The position numbers and the translations under genes were made by a program. From contig NZ_JMQI01000039.1 of assembly GCF_000695625.1 (NCBI RefSeq), positions 1 to 64,000 of the forward strand: a stretch of 64,000 nucleotides of DNA. The letters run 5' to 3'. Each line of letters opens with the position of its first letter. Within the stretch, counting starts at the first letter, position 1. This document shows, one piece after another, positions 25,070-34,400 of the stretch. The notes under the pieces were generated by a model. The model was not told the origin of the DNA. It worked only from the letters and a program-made list of their open reading frames with translations, and searched no databases. The stretch is from Amycolatopsis rifamycinica. Lineage in GTDB: Bacteria > Actinomycetota > Actinomycetes > Mycobacteriales > Pseudonocardiaceae.

Positions 25070-26071
25070 GTGCCCCCCTCCCGCCGCCAGCCGCCTCGCA
25101 GCACTCCGACGCCGTCGCGGCGTCCCCGCGTGGCCGGGCTGCGCAAGCCTTCGACGGACGAGTCCGCCGCCGAGCGGACCGGTGAGCTGCCCGCGAAGCC
25201 GCGCCCGCGTCCTCGTCCGGCGCCGCGCCCGGAGCCCCGGCCGGCCGCCGAGCCGGTCGAGTCCACCAGCGGGCAGCTCGACACCTCCCCGGCCGAGGAC
25301 ACGCAGGTCTTCGCGGCGGTCGAAACCGAGGAGCCCCAGGTCGACGCGCTCACCGGCGAGCCGTCGGCGGAGGAGGAAGCTGCCCCGCGGCCGGCGCCCC
25401 GGCGGAAGCAGCGGGACGCCGGCATCGCGAAGCCGACGGAGGAATCCGAGGTTCCGGTCACCGCGGACGAGCCGGCGAAGCCCGCGGGCTCGAAGGTGCC
25501 GAGGCCGTACCTGGTGGCGGGGGCGCTGGTGCTGGTCGCGCTGATCCTGGGCGGCCTGGCGTTCTGGTTCAAGGCCGAGGAGGTCAAGGTCTCCTCGGCG
25601 ACGAGCAACACGGCCCTGCTGGACGTCGCGAAGACCGCGCAGGTCAAGGACGCGGTGTCGAAGGCGGCGGAGGCGCTGTTCTCCTACGACTTCAACAACA
25701 TCAAGAAGACCGAGGACGCGGCGAACGACCTGCTCGCCAACGACGACGTCAAGAACAAGTACAACTCGCTGATGGGCGAGGTGAAACGGCTGGCGCCGCA
25801 GCAGAAGATGATCGTCACGTGCAAGGTGACGCGCGCGGCGGTGATCATGCTCAACGACGACCTGGCCAAGGTGATGGTCTTCGTCGACCAGACCTCGACC
25901 CGCACGGACACGAAGAAGACGACGGCGGGCACGGCCCAGCTCCACCTGAACGCCCAGCTGCAGGGCGACAAGTGGAAGATCACCGACATGGACACCTACA
26001 ACGCGCCGAAGGTCCCGGCCGCGGCGCCGGCCCCCTCGTCGGCACCGGCTTCCCCGTCGCCGACGAAGTAG
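25070..26071 (+). CDS. Mce-associated membrane protein with long disordered head
   Basis: 333 residues from a GTG preceded by AGAAGGAG. The first ~140 residues are Pro/Arg/Glu-rich and disordered, followed by one membrane helix (PYLVAGALVLVALILGGLAFWF, about 146-167) and an NTF2-like outer domain (ALLDVAKTAQVKDAVSKAAEALFSYDFNNIKKTEDAANDLL ... DKWKITDMDTYNAPKVP). It resembles the second Mas protein of mce operons. The Pro/Ser-rich C-terminus ends only a few dozen bases before the rif-like genes and no terminator is visible between. Confidence 0.82.
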   Translation: MPPSRRQPPRSTPTPSRRPRVAGLRKPSTDESAAERTGELPAKPRPRPRPAPRPEPRPAAEPVESTSGQLDTSPAEDTQVFAAVETEEPQVDALTGEPSAEEEAAPRPAPRRKQRDAGIAKPTEESEVPVTADEPAKPAGSKVPRPYLVAGALVLVALILGGLAFWFKAEEVKVSSATSNTALLDVAKTAQVKDAVSKAAEALFSYDFNNIKKTEDAANDLLANDDVKNKYNSLMGEVKRLAPQQKMIVTCKVTRAAVIMLNDDLAKVMVFVDQTSTRTDTKKTTAGTAQLHLNAQLQGDKWKITDMDTYNAPKVPAAAPAPSSAPASPSPTK

Positions 26072-26082
26072 CGCTCTTCGAA

Positions 26083-26100
26083 CTACCCACGTTGGTTATG
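26083..26100 (+). promoter_or_regulatory. Degenerate RifZ-like box upstream of rifS
   Basis: CTACC, eight bases, then TTATG. It keeps one perfect half and 3 of 5 bases of the second half of the CTACC-N8-GGATG pattern found at 27980. It lies 17 bases before the rifS-like start. Significance is uncertain. Confidence 0.35.
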
Positions 26101-26116
26101 GCTCCCACCGGGGAGT

Positions 26117-27127
26117 GTGGGCGAGTCTCGGTACGTGAAGACGTTGCGGCAGCTCGAGGTGGCCCTGATCGGTGCGGGGCTCATCGCCCGGCTGCACCTG
26201 GAAGCGTGGCTCGGCGCCGGTGCCGCCGTGCGGGTGTACTCCGACGACGGCCGGAGCGCCGAGCTGGCCCGCGAGTTCGGCGCGAAGTCCGCCGGATCGC
26301 TGGAAGAGGCGCTCGACGGCGCTGACGCCGTCGACATCTGCACACCGACCGCGAGCCACCACCGGATCGCGATGACCGCCATCGCCGCCGGCGCGGGCGT
26401 CGTGTGCGAGAAGCCCCTGGCCGCCAGTGCCGAAGAGGCCGAAGAGATCGTCGCGGCCGCCGAAACGGCGGGCGTGCGGCTCTACGCCGCCCACGACGTG
26501 CGGTTCGCCGCGCCGTACGCCCGGCTCCACGAGCTGGTCGACGGCGGGAAGCTGGGCGAGGGCGCGATCGGCCGGTTCTCCTTCTCCGCCTACCACCCGC
26601 GGCCGTGGACCGGGACCGCCTCGGCGCGCTCGGGCGGCATCCTCACCGACCAGCTGCTGCACGGGGCCGACCTCGCCCACTGGGTCTTCGGGGACGTCGT
26701 CCGCGTGCACGCCGTCTACCAGGGCGACATCGCCACCCCGGCGCCCGAGGGGGCCGTCGCCACCGGGACCGCCGTGCTCACCCACGCCAGTGGCGCGATC
26801 AGCCAGGTCGTGAGCCGGTGGACGGCGACGCCGCGGCCGCCCGTGCGAGTGGCCTTCCACGTGTCGGGGACCGGGGGGACGGTGAGCTACGACTCCGAGT
26901 GGCCCCAAGAGGTCCGGGTCGTCGACGGCGTGGCCGAGAACTTCGCCTACGGCGGGCCTTCGGTGTTCGCCACCGAAATGCGGGAGTTCGCCACGGCGTT
27001 CGCGGGCGGGCCGGAGCCGCGCATCGGGGCGAAGGACGCGCTGGCCGCCGTCCGGATCATCCACGCCGCCGCCGAGTCCGCGTGGACCGGGCGGGCCGTC
27101 GAACTCCCGGTGAGGGGTGCCGCGTGA
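26117..27127 (+). CDS. rifS: Gfo/Idh/MocA-family oxidoreductase, RifS-like
   Basis: 336 residues from GTG 26117; GTG 26135 is an alternative start. N-terminal NAD(P) fold with VALIGAGLIARLHLEAW (GxGxxA), the catalytic-lysine motif VCEKPLAA, and GGILTDQLLHGADLAHWVFGD supplying the Asp/His pair of the family. So it should be an active dehydrogenase/reductase. The known A. mediterranei rif cluster has two such genes (rifS, rifT) just before the P450 and rifA; which homologue takes which name is taken from memory of that map. The next gene overlaps its stop (GTGA), pointing to a shared complex. The substrate, presumably an ansamycin intermediate, is not shown by the sequence. Confidence 0.8.
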   Translation: MGESRYVKTLRQLEVALIGAGLIARLHLEAWLGAGAAVRVYSDDGRSAELAREFGAKSAGSLEEALDGADAVDICTPTASHHRIAMTAIAAGAGVVCEKPLAASAEEAEEIVAAAETAGVRLYAAHDVRFAAPYARLHELVDGGKLGEGAIGRFSFSAYHPRPWTGTASARSGGILTDQLLHGADLAHWVFGDVVRVHAVYQGDIATPAPEGAVATGTAVLTHASGAISQVVSRWTATPRPPVRVAFHVSGTGGTVSYDSEWPQEVRVVDGVAENFAYGGPSVFATEMREFATAFAGGPEPRIGAKDALAAVRIIHAAAESAWTGRAVELPVRGAA

Positions 27128-27900
27128 AGGTCGCCGTTCTGTCGTCCACGCCCGAGGTCCACGCCGGAGCGCTGCGGGGCCTGCCGGGCGTCGAAGTCGT
27201 CGCCGCGGAACGCTGGGACGCGGTCGAGCCGGTCCGGCGGGCGGCCGAGGCGGGGGCGCGCGTGCTGTGCGAATACCCGTCCGCGGCCAAGGAGACCGAC
27301 CTGAAAGCCATGGTCGACGCCGGCGGGGACCGGCTCACCTTCGCTTCGCCGGCCTGCCACGGCAAGGCGTTCGCCGTGATACGCCAGGGAATCGCCGACG
27401 GCGGCATCGGCGAGCTGACGACCGTCCTCGGCTCGCTGACCACGAGCGCGGACGGGGTGCTGGGCGCCGCCGCGCCGTACCTGCTCGACCTGGCGGACGC
27501 GGTCCTCGGCGGCGAGCCCGCGCAGCAGGTGTACGCACAGGCCAACACCGTCCTCAGTGGACGGATCGGGGAAAGCGGGGCGGTGCTCACCGTCCGGTAC
27601 CGCGGCGGGAAAGTGGCCTCGTTCGACTGTCGCCGCCGTCCGTCGGGGACGGGCCTGCCGGTCGTCACCTTCATCGGGGACCAGGCGAGCGTGCAGTACG
27701 ACGCGGGTCCGCGGCTGCTCGACGGTGATCGGCCGGAGCTCGGTGGCGAAGACCTGAATGCGTTGATGCTCAAGGACTTCCTGGCTGACGGCGCCGGGCC
27801 CGGGCCGGACGGCCGGGCCGCCCTGCGGACGTTCCGGATCGTCCAGGCGGCCTACGAATCCGCGCACACCGGGCAGCCCGTCGACCTGCCGATCGACTGA
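27124..27900 (+). CDS. rifT: Gfo/Idh/MocA-like protein lacking catalytic motifs, RifT-like
   Basis: 258 residues, about 80 shorter than its neighbour. The fold is recognisable (VEAAERW..., CEYPSAAKETDL, GIADGGIGELTTVLGSL, LRTFRIVQAAYESAHTGQPVDLPI), but the N-terminus reads VAVLSSTPEVHAGALRG, with no GxGxxG. The EKP lysine motif is EYP, and the Asp/His segment is LGAAAPYLLDLADAV. These are the three features needed for NAD binding and catalysis, so it looks like a pseudoenzyme, perhaps a partner of RifS. Coupling (GTGA overlap) supports a heteromer. Alternatively it could bind a substrate or use another cofactor site. Confidence 0.75.
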   Translation: MKVAVLSSTPEVHAGALRGLPGVEVVAAERWDAVEPVRRAAEAGARVLCEYPSAAKETDLKAMVDAGGDRLTFASPACHGKAFAVIRQGIADGGIGELTTVLGSLTTSADGVLGAAAPYLLDLADAVLGGEPAQQVYAQANTVLSGRIGESGAVLTVRYRGGKVASFDCRRRPSGTGLPVVTFIGDQASVQYDAGPRLLDGDRPELGGEDLNALMLKDFLADGAGPGPDGRAALRTFRIVQAAYESAHTGQPVDLPID

Positions 27901-27913
27901 GCTCCGCAGCGAT

Positions 27914-27950
27914 GGGGCTTCCTCCTGCACTGCAGGAGGAAGCCCCTTTT
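27914..27950 (+). terminator. Strong terminator after rifT
   Basis: Near-perfect 13-16-bp stem (27914-27929 with 27931-27946) followed by TTTT. It separates rifS-rifT from the following operon and implies a new promoter downstream. Confidence 0.9.
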
Positions 27951-27979
27951 CGCTGCGCGGAGTGGCCGCGCGAAAGGCT

Positions 27980-27997
27980 CTACCAGAGTGAGGGATG
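27980..27997 (+). promoter_or_regulatory. RifZ-type activator box
   Basis: CTACC-AGAGTGAG-GGATG is an exact match to CTACC-N8-GGATG, the palindromic site I recall being reported for the LuxR-family rif activator RifZ of A. mediterranei. It lies right after the terminator and directly abuts the position expected for a -35 box of the operon promoter (TAGCCT at 28018), a class II activator layout. The rifZ gene itself is outside the window. Confidence 0.75.
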
Positions 27998-28017
27998 TCG
28001 CCTTCCGGTGGCTCGCC

Positions 28018-28023
28018 TAGCCT
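28018..28023 (+). promoter_or_regulatory. Putative -10 box of the small-protein/P450/rifA operon
   Basis: TAGCCT, 20 bases after the RifZ-type box and ~60 bases before the first start codon. There is no recognisable -35, as expected if an activator is needed. Tentative. Confidence 0.45.
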
Positions 28024-28083
28024 GAATCGAGAATGAAAAGACTGTTCTGTGCTGGGAAATCCCCGAAATAGGTGGAGGCCGCG

Positions 28084-28299
28084 ATGAGTGTCACGCAGGT
28101 GAAAATCGCGTTGAGCGGTGGACCGGCCGAACTGGCGCTGACGAACCGCAGCATCGACGCTGCCGCACTGGAGAACACGCTCAAGATCCGCCACGGGGCC
28201 GGTTACGAGCATTTCGTGCACGGCGGCGAGTTCCAGGCCGCCGACGGCGGCGAAATCGCGGTCTTCCGGTGGTCGCACCGCACGAAGATCGCGGAATAG
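28084..28299 (+). CDS. Small protein, DUF5988-like, in the rif operon
   Basis: 71 residues from the ATG 5 bases after GGAGG (28074-28078); an upstream GTG at 28072 overlaps that site and is unlikely. Sequence MSVTQVKIALSGGPAELALTNR ends with KIRHGAGYEHFVHGGEFQAADGGEIAVFRWSHRTKIAE. The GYEHF and VFRWSHRTKIAE parts resemble small actinobacterial proteins (DUF5988 as I recall it) that sit beside biosynthetic clusters. Function unknown. It is the first gene after the RifZ-type promoter, 29 bases before the P450, so it is made with the biosynthetic enzymes. Confidence 0.72.
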   Translation: MSVTQVKIALSGGPAELALTNRSIDAAALENTLKIRHGAGYEHFVHGGEFQAADGGEIAVFRWSHRTKIAE

Positions 28300-28328
28300 C
28301 CCACCGGATCTCGAAAGGAAAGGTTTCC

Positions 28329-29519
28329 ATGACCGACGCGATATCCTTCGAGGTTCCGTGGGCGCGGACCGACAAGTTCGATCCGCCCGCGATATTCGAC
28401 TCTCTGCGCGAAGAACGTCCGCTCGCGAAGATGGTTTACCCGGATGGGCACGTCGGCTGGATCGTTTCCAGCTACGACCTGGTCCGCGAAGTCCTCAGTG
28501 ACCCGCGGTTCAGCCACAGCTGCGAAATCGGCCACTTCCCGGTCACCCACCAGGGCCAGGTCATCCCGACCCACCCGCTCATCCCCGGCATGTTCATCCA
28601 CATGGACCCGCCCGAGCACACGCGGTACCGCAAGCTGCTGACGGGCGAGTTCACCGTCCGCCGCACCAGCAGGCTGATCCCGCGCGTCGAGGCCGTGGCC
28701 GCCGAGCAGATCGAGGTCATGCGGGCCAAGGGGGCCCCCGCGGACATCGTCGCGGACTTCGCCAAGCCGCTCGTGCTGCGGATGCTGGGGGAGCTCGTCG
28801 GCCTGCCCTACGAGGAACGCGACCGGTACGTGCCCGCGGTGACCCTCCTGCACGACGCCGAAGCCGACCCGGCCGAGGCCGCGGCCGCCTACGAGGTGGC
28901 CGGGAAGTTCTTCGACGAGGTCATCGAGCGGCGGCGGCAGCAGCCCCGGGACGACCTCATCAGCTCGCTGGTCACCGAGGACCTGACCCAGGAGGAGCTG
29001 CGCAACATCGTCACCCTCCTGCTGTTCGCCGGGTACGAGACCACCGAGGGCGCGCTCGCCACCGGCGTCTTCGCGCTGCTGCACCACACCGGCCAGCTGG
29101 CGAAGCTGCGGGCCGAGCCGGAAAAGCTCGACGCCGCGATCGAGGAGCTGCTGCGCTACCTGACCGTCAACCAGTACCACACCTACCGCACCGCGCTGGA
29201 GGACGTGAAGCTGGACGGCGAGCTGATCAAGAAGGGCGACACCGTCACGGTGTCGCTGCCCGCGGCCAACCGCGACCCGGCCAAGTTCGGCTGTCCCGCG
29301 GAACTGGACATCGAGCGGGACACCGCCGGCCACGTCGCCTTCGGCTTCGGCATCCACCAGTGCCTGGGCCAGAACCTGGCGCGCATCGAGCTCCGCGCCG
29401 GCTTCACCGCACTCCTGCGGGCGTTCCCCGAGCTGCGGCCGGCCGTCCCGGCCGACGAGGTGCCGCTGCGGCTGAAGGGTTCCGTCTTCTCGGTGAAGGA
29501 GCTCCCCGTCTCCTGGTGA
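28329..29519 (+). CDS. Cytochrome P450 (rif orf0-like)
   Basis: 396 residues; ATG chosen after GAAAGGAAAGG. Typical bacterial CYP: I-helix FAGYETTEG (235-240, with Glu-Thr in the acid-alcohol positions), K-helix EELLR (E273/R276), and heme loop FGFGIHQCLGQNLAR with Cys345 as the iron ligand. All conserved parts are present, so an active monooxygenase is expected. Redox partners are not in the window. In A. mediterranei a P450 gene (orf0) occupies the same place before rifA; its step in ansamycin tailoring is, to my knowledge, not settled. rifA begins 41 bases downstream. Confidence 0.88.
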   Translation: MTDAISFEVPWARTDKFDPPAIFDSLREERPLAKMVYPDGHVGWIVSSYDLVREVLSDPRFSHSCEIGHFPVTHQGQVIPTHPLIPGMFIHMDPPEHTRYRKLLTGEFTVRRTSRLIPRVEAVAAEQIEVMRAKGAPADIVADFAKPLVLRMLGELVGLPYEERDRYVPAVTLLHDAEADPAEAAAAYEVAGKFFDEVIERRRQQPRDDLISSLVTEDLTQEELRNIVTLLLFAGYETTEGALATGVFALLHHTGQLAKLRAEPEKLDAAIEELLRYLTVNQYHTYRTALEDVKLDGELIKKGDTVTVSLPAANRDPAKFGCPAELDIERDTAGHVAFGFGIHQCLGQNLARIELRAGFTALLRAFPELRPAVPADEVPLRLKGSVFSVKELPVSW

Positions 29520-29560
29520 GCGGTCTTCCCCACGAAACAGCCGAAAGGATCTGCGGCACA

Positions 29561-31420
29561 GTGCGCACCGATCTCGTCAAGCCACTTCCCGTCGCACTCC
29601 TGGAGAACGCGACCCGATTCGCCGGCAAGCCGGCGTTCGCCGACGACCACCGGTCGGTCACCTACGGCGAGCTCGAGGCGCGGACGCGCCGGCTGGCCGG
29701 GCACCTGGCCGCCCTCGGCGTCCGGCACGGCGACCGGGTGGCGATCTGCCTCGGCAACCGGGTGTCCACAGTGGAGAGTTACTTCGCGGTCCTGCGGGCC
29801 GGCGCGGTCGCCGTGCCGCTCAACCCCGGGGCGGCGACGGCCGAGCTGGAGTTCCCGCTGACCGACAGCGGCGCCACGGTCGTCGTCACCGACCCGGTGC
29901 AGGCGGCCCGGCTGCCGCTCGCGCCGCCCGTCGAGCTGCTGGTGACCGGCGGCGACGTCCCGGCGGGCGCCCACCCGTACGACGAACTCGCCGGCACGGA
30001 ACCGGCCGGGCCCGCCGCGGACGACCTCGAGCTGGACGAACCGGCCTGGATGTTCTACACGTCGGGGACGACGGGCCTGCCCAAGGGCGTGGTGTCGACC
30101 CAGCGCAACTGCCTCTGGTCCGTCGCCTCCTGCTACGTGCCGATCCCGGGACTGAGCCACGAAGACCGGGTGCTCTGGCCGCTCCCGCTGTTCCACAGCC
30201 TTTCGCACATCGCCTGCGTGCTGTCGGCGACCGTGGTCGGCGCGAGCGTCCGGCTCGTGGACGGCGGGTCCGCCGACGACGTCATGCGGCTGCTGGTGGC
30301 CGAGGACTCGACGTTCCTGGCCGGCGTCCCGACCACCTACCACCACCTGGTGCGGGCCGCCCGGCAGCGCGGGTTCTCCGCCCCGGCCCTGCGCATCGGC
30401 CTGGCCGGGGGCGCGGTCCTCGGCGCCGGGCTGCGCAGTGAGTTCGAGGAGACCTTCGGCGTCCCGTTGATCGACGCCTACGGCAGCACCGAGACCTGCG
30501 GGGCCATCGCCATGAACCCGCCGGACGGCGCGCGGGTCGACGGGTCGTGCGGCCGGCCCGTGCCCGGCGTCGGCGTGCGGGTCGTCGACCCCGAGACCGG
30601 GCTGGAGCGGCCCGCGGGCCAGGAGGGTGAGGTCTGGGTCAGCGGGCCGAACGTCATGCTCGGCTACCACAACAGCCCGGAGGCGACCGCCGAAGCGATG
30701 CGCGACGGCTGGTTCCGCACCGGTGACCTGGCCCGCCGCGACGACGACGGCTACCTCACCATCTGCGGCCGGATCAAGGAACTCATCATCCGGGGCGGCG
30801 CGAACATCCACCCCGGCGAGGTCGAAGCGGTGCTGCGCACGGCCGGCGGCGTCGCCGACGCGGCGGTCGGCGGCGTCCCGCACGACACGCTCGGCGAGGT
30901 CCCGGTCGCCTACGTCATCCCCGGGCCGTCCGGGTTCGACGCGGGCGCGCTGATCGAGAAGTGCCGCGAGCAGCTGTCGGCTTACAAGGTGCCGGAGCGG
31001 ATCCTCGAGGTCGCCCACATCCCGCGGACCGCGTCCGGCAAGATCCGGCGCGGCCTGCTGGCCGACGAGCCCGCGCGGCTGCGGTACGCCGCGACCGAGC
31101 ACGAGGAGCAGTCCCGGCAGGCCGACGAGACCGTCGCCGCCGGGCTGCGGGCCCGGCTGTCCGGGTTGGCCGAAGGCGCCCAGTGCGATCTGCTGGAAGA
31201 CCTCGTCCGGACGTTGGCCGCCGACGTGCTGGGGCAACCGGTCCCGGCCGGGCGCGCGTTCCGCGATCTCGGGTTCACCTCGCTGGCCGTCGTCGAACTG
31301 CGCAACCGGCTGACCGAGCACACCGGCCGGTGGCTGCCCGCCAGCGTCGTCTTCGACCACCCCACGCCGGTGGCGCTGGCCGGCCACGTCCGGGCGGAGC
31401 TGCTCGGGATCGCCCAGGAC
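29561..31420 (+). other. RifA loading module: adenylation-ACP (AHBA starter)
   Basis: The adenylation domain shows FYTSGTTGLPKG (165-176), YGSTET (307-312), GRIKELIIRGG (from 403) and the A10 lysine in PRTASGKIRRG (K494). This AMP-ligase-plus-carrier loading pair is the hallmark of rifamycin-type synthases, which take free AHBA and load it directly. ACP-L has GFTSL, not GFDSL, at the phosphopantetheine site (Ser574). Confidence 0.9.
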
Positions 31421-34400
31421 CTCGCCGAGCCGGTCGCGGCCGACCCGGACGAGCCGATCGCGATCGTCGGGATGGCGTGCCGGCTGCCCGGGGGCGTGGC
31501 TTCCCCCGAAGACCTGTGGCGGCTGGTGTCCACGGGCGCCGACGCCGTCTCGGCGTTCCCCGAAGACCGCGGGTGGGACCTCGACGGCCTGATCGACCCG
31601 GACCGGGAACGCGCCGGGACGTCGTACGTCGGCCAGGGCGGTTTCCTGCACGACGCCGGACAGTTCGACGCGGGGTTCTTCGGGATCTCGCCGCGCGAGG
31701 CCGTCGCCATGGACCCGCAGCAGCGGCTGCTGCTGGAGACGTCGTGGGAGGCCCTCGAGCACGCCGGGATCGACCCGATCGGCCTGAAGGGCACCGACAC
31801 CGGGGTGTTCTCCGGCCTGATGGGCCAGGGCTACGGGACCGGTGCGGTGGCACCGGAACTCGAAGGCTTCGTCACCACCGGGGTCGCCGCGAGCGTGGCC
31901 TCGGGCCGGGTGTCGTACGTGCTCGGCCTGGAAGGCCCGGCCGTCACCGTGGACACGGCCTGTTCGTCGTCGCTGGTCGCGATGCACCAGGCCGCGCAGG
32001 CCCTGCGGCAGGGCGAGTGCTCGATGGCGCTGGCCGGCGGTGTCACGGTGATGGCGACGCCGGGCTCGTTCGTCGAGTTTTCCCGCCAGCGCGCGTTGGC
32101 GCCCGACGGGCGGTGTAAGGCCTTCGCGGCCGCGGCCGACGGGACCGGGTGGTCCGAGGGCGTGGGTGTCGTCGTGCTGGAGCGGTTGTCGGTGGCCCGG
32201 GAGCGCGGGCACCGGGTCCTGGCGGTGCTGCGGGGCAGCGCGGTCAACTCCGACGGCGCCTCCAACGGGCTCACCGCCCCGAACGGCCTGTCGCAGCAAC
32301 GGGTCATCCGCCGCGCGCTGGCCGCGGCCGGGCTGGCACCGTCCGATGTGGACGTCGTCGAGGCGCACGGGACCGGGACGACCCTGGGTGACCCCATCGA
32401 GGCGCAGGCGCTCCTGGCGACCTACGGCCAGGAGCGGGAGACGCCGTTGTGGCTCGGCTCGCTGAAGTCGAACATCGGCCACGCGCAGGCGGCCGCGGGC
32501 GTCGCGGGCGTGATCAAGATGGTGCAGGCCCTGCGGCACGAGGTTTTGCCTCCGACACTGCATGTCGACAAGCCGACTGCCGAGGTGGACTGGTCCGCCG
32601 GGGCGGTCGAACTGCTGACGGAAGCCCGGGAGTGGCCGCGCCACGGCCGTCCGCGCCGGGCCGGGGTGTCGTCGTTCGGCGTCAGCGGGACCAACGCGCA
32701 CCTGATCCTGGAGGAAGCCCCCGCCGAAGAGCCGGTGTCCGCGCCGGAAGCCGCCGTGGTGCCGCTGGTGCTGTCGGCACGCAGCGGGGAATCGCTGTCC
32801 GGGCAGGCCGAGCGGCTGGCGTCCTTCCTGGACGGGGACGTCTCGCTGACCGAGGTGGCCGCGGCGCTGGTGTCGCGTCGGGCGGTGCTGGACGAACGCG
32901 CGGTCGTCGTGGCCGGTTCGCGGGCGGAAGCCGTGGCCGGGCTGCGGGCGCTCGACGCGGCCGGTTCCGGGACGCCGGGCAAGGTCGTGTGGGTGTTCCC
33001 GGGGCAGGGGACGCAGTGGCCGGGCATGGGCCGGGAGCTGCTGGACGAGTCCCCCGTGTTCGCCGCGCGGATCGCCGAGTGCGCGACGGCGCTGGAGCCG
33101 TGGATCGACTGGTCGCTCGTCGAGGTCCTGCGGGGCGAGGGCGACCTGGACCGCGTCGACGTGCTGCAGCCCGCCTGCTTCGCCGTGATGGTGGGGCTGG
33201 CTGCCGTCTGGGCGTCCGTCGGGGTCCGGCCGGACGCCGTCGTCGGGCACTCGCAGGGTGAGATCGCGGCCGCGTGCGTGTCGGGGGCGTTGACCCTCGA
33301 GGACGCGGCGAAGGTGGTGGCCCTGCGCAGCCAGGCCATCGCGGCGGAGCTCGCCGGCCACGGCGGGATGGCGTCGGTCGCCATGGGCGAGGACGACGTC
33401 GTCTCGCGACTGGCGGACGGCGTCGAGGTGGCGGCCGTCAACGGGCCGTCGTCGGTGGTGATCGCCGGAGACGCCCAGGCTCTCGACGAGACCCTCGAAA
33501 CCCTGTCCGCGGCGGAAATCCGCGTGCGGCGCGTGGCCGTGGACTACGCCTCGCACACCCGGCACGTCGAAGACATCCGCGACACCCTCGCCGAGACCCT
33601 GGCCGGAATCACCGCGCAGGCGCCGGCCGTGCCGTTCTACTCCACCGTCACGAACGAGTGGGTGCGTGACGCCGGTGTCCTGGACGGCGGGTACTGGTAC
33701 CGCAACCTGCGCAACCAGGTCCGGTTCGGGGCAGCCGCGACGACCCTCCTCGAGCAAGGGCACACCGTGTTCGTCGAGGTCAGCGCGCACCCGGTGCTGG
33801 TCCAGCCGCTGAGCGAGCTCACCGGGAACGCGGTCGGGACCCTGCGGCGTGACGACGGTGGCCCGCGGCGGCTCCTGACCTCGATGGGCGAGCTGTTCGT
33901 CCGCGGCGTCGACGTGGACTGGACGGCGACGGTGCCCGCCGCCGGCTGGGTCGACCTGCCGACCTACGCCTTCGACCACCGGCACTACTGGCTCGAACCG
34001 GCCGAACCGGCGGCGGACGGCGACCCGCTCCTGGGCACGATCGTCAGCACCCCCGGCTCGGACCGGCTCACCGCCGTGGCCCGCTGGACACGCCGGACGC
34101 ACCCCTGGGCGGCGGACGGCCTGGTGCCGAACGCGGCCTTGGTCGAGGCGGCCATCCGGCTCGGCGACCTGACCGGCACCCCTTTCCTCGCCGAACTGAC
34201 CGTCGACACCCCCGTGCCGTTGCCGCGGCGGGGTGGCCGGGACGTCCAGCTGATCGCCGGCGAACCCGGCGAGCGGGGGCGGCGTCCGATCGAGGTCTTT
34301 TCCCGCGAGGCGGACGGACCGTGGACGCGGCACGCCCACGGCACACTCGCTCCCGCCGCCGCCGCGGTGCCTGAACCGGCGGCGGCGGGAGACGCCACCG

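Noticed and set aside
29360..29560. N-terminal extension of RifA into the P450 gene
   Set aside because: It overlaps the P450 coding sequence in another frame and lacks a ribosome site. GTG 29561 gives the family N-terminus.
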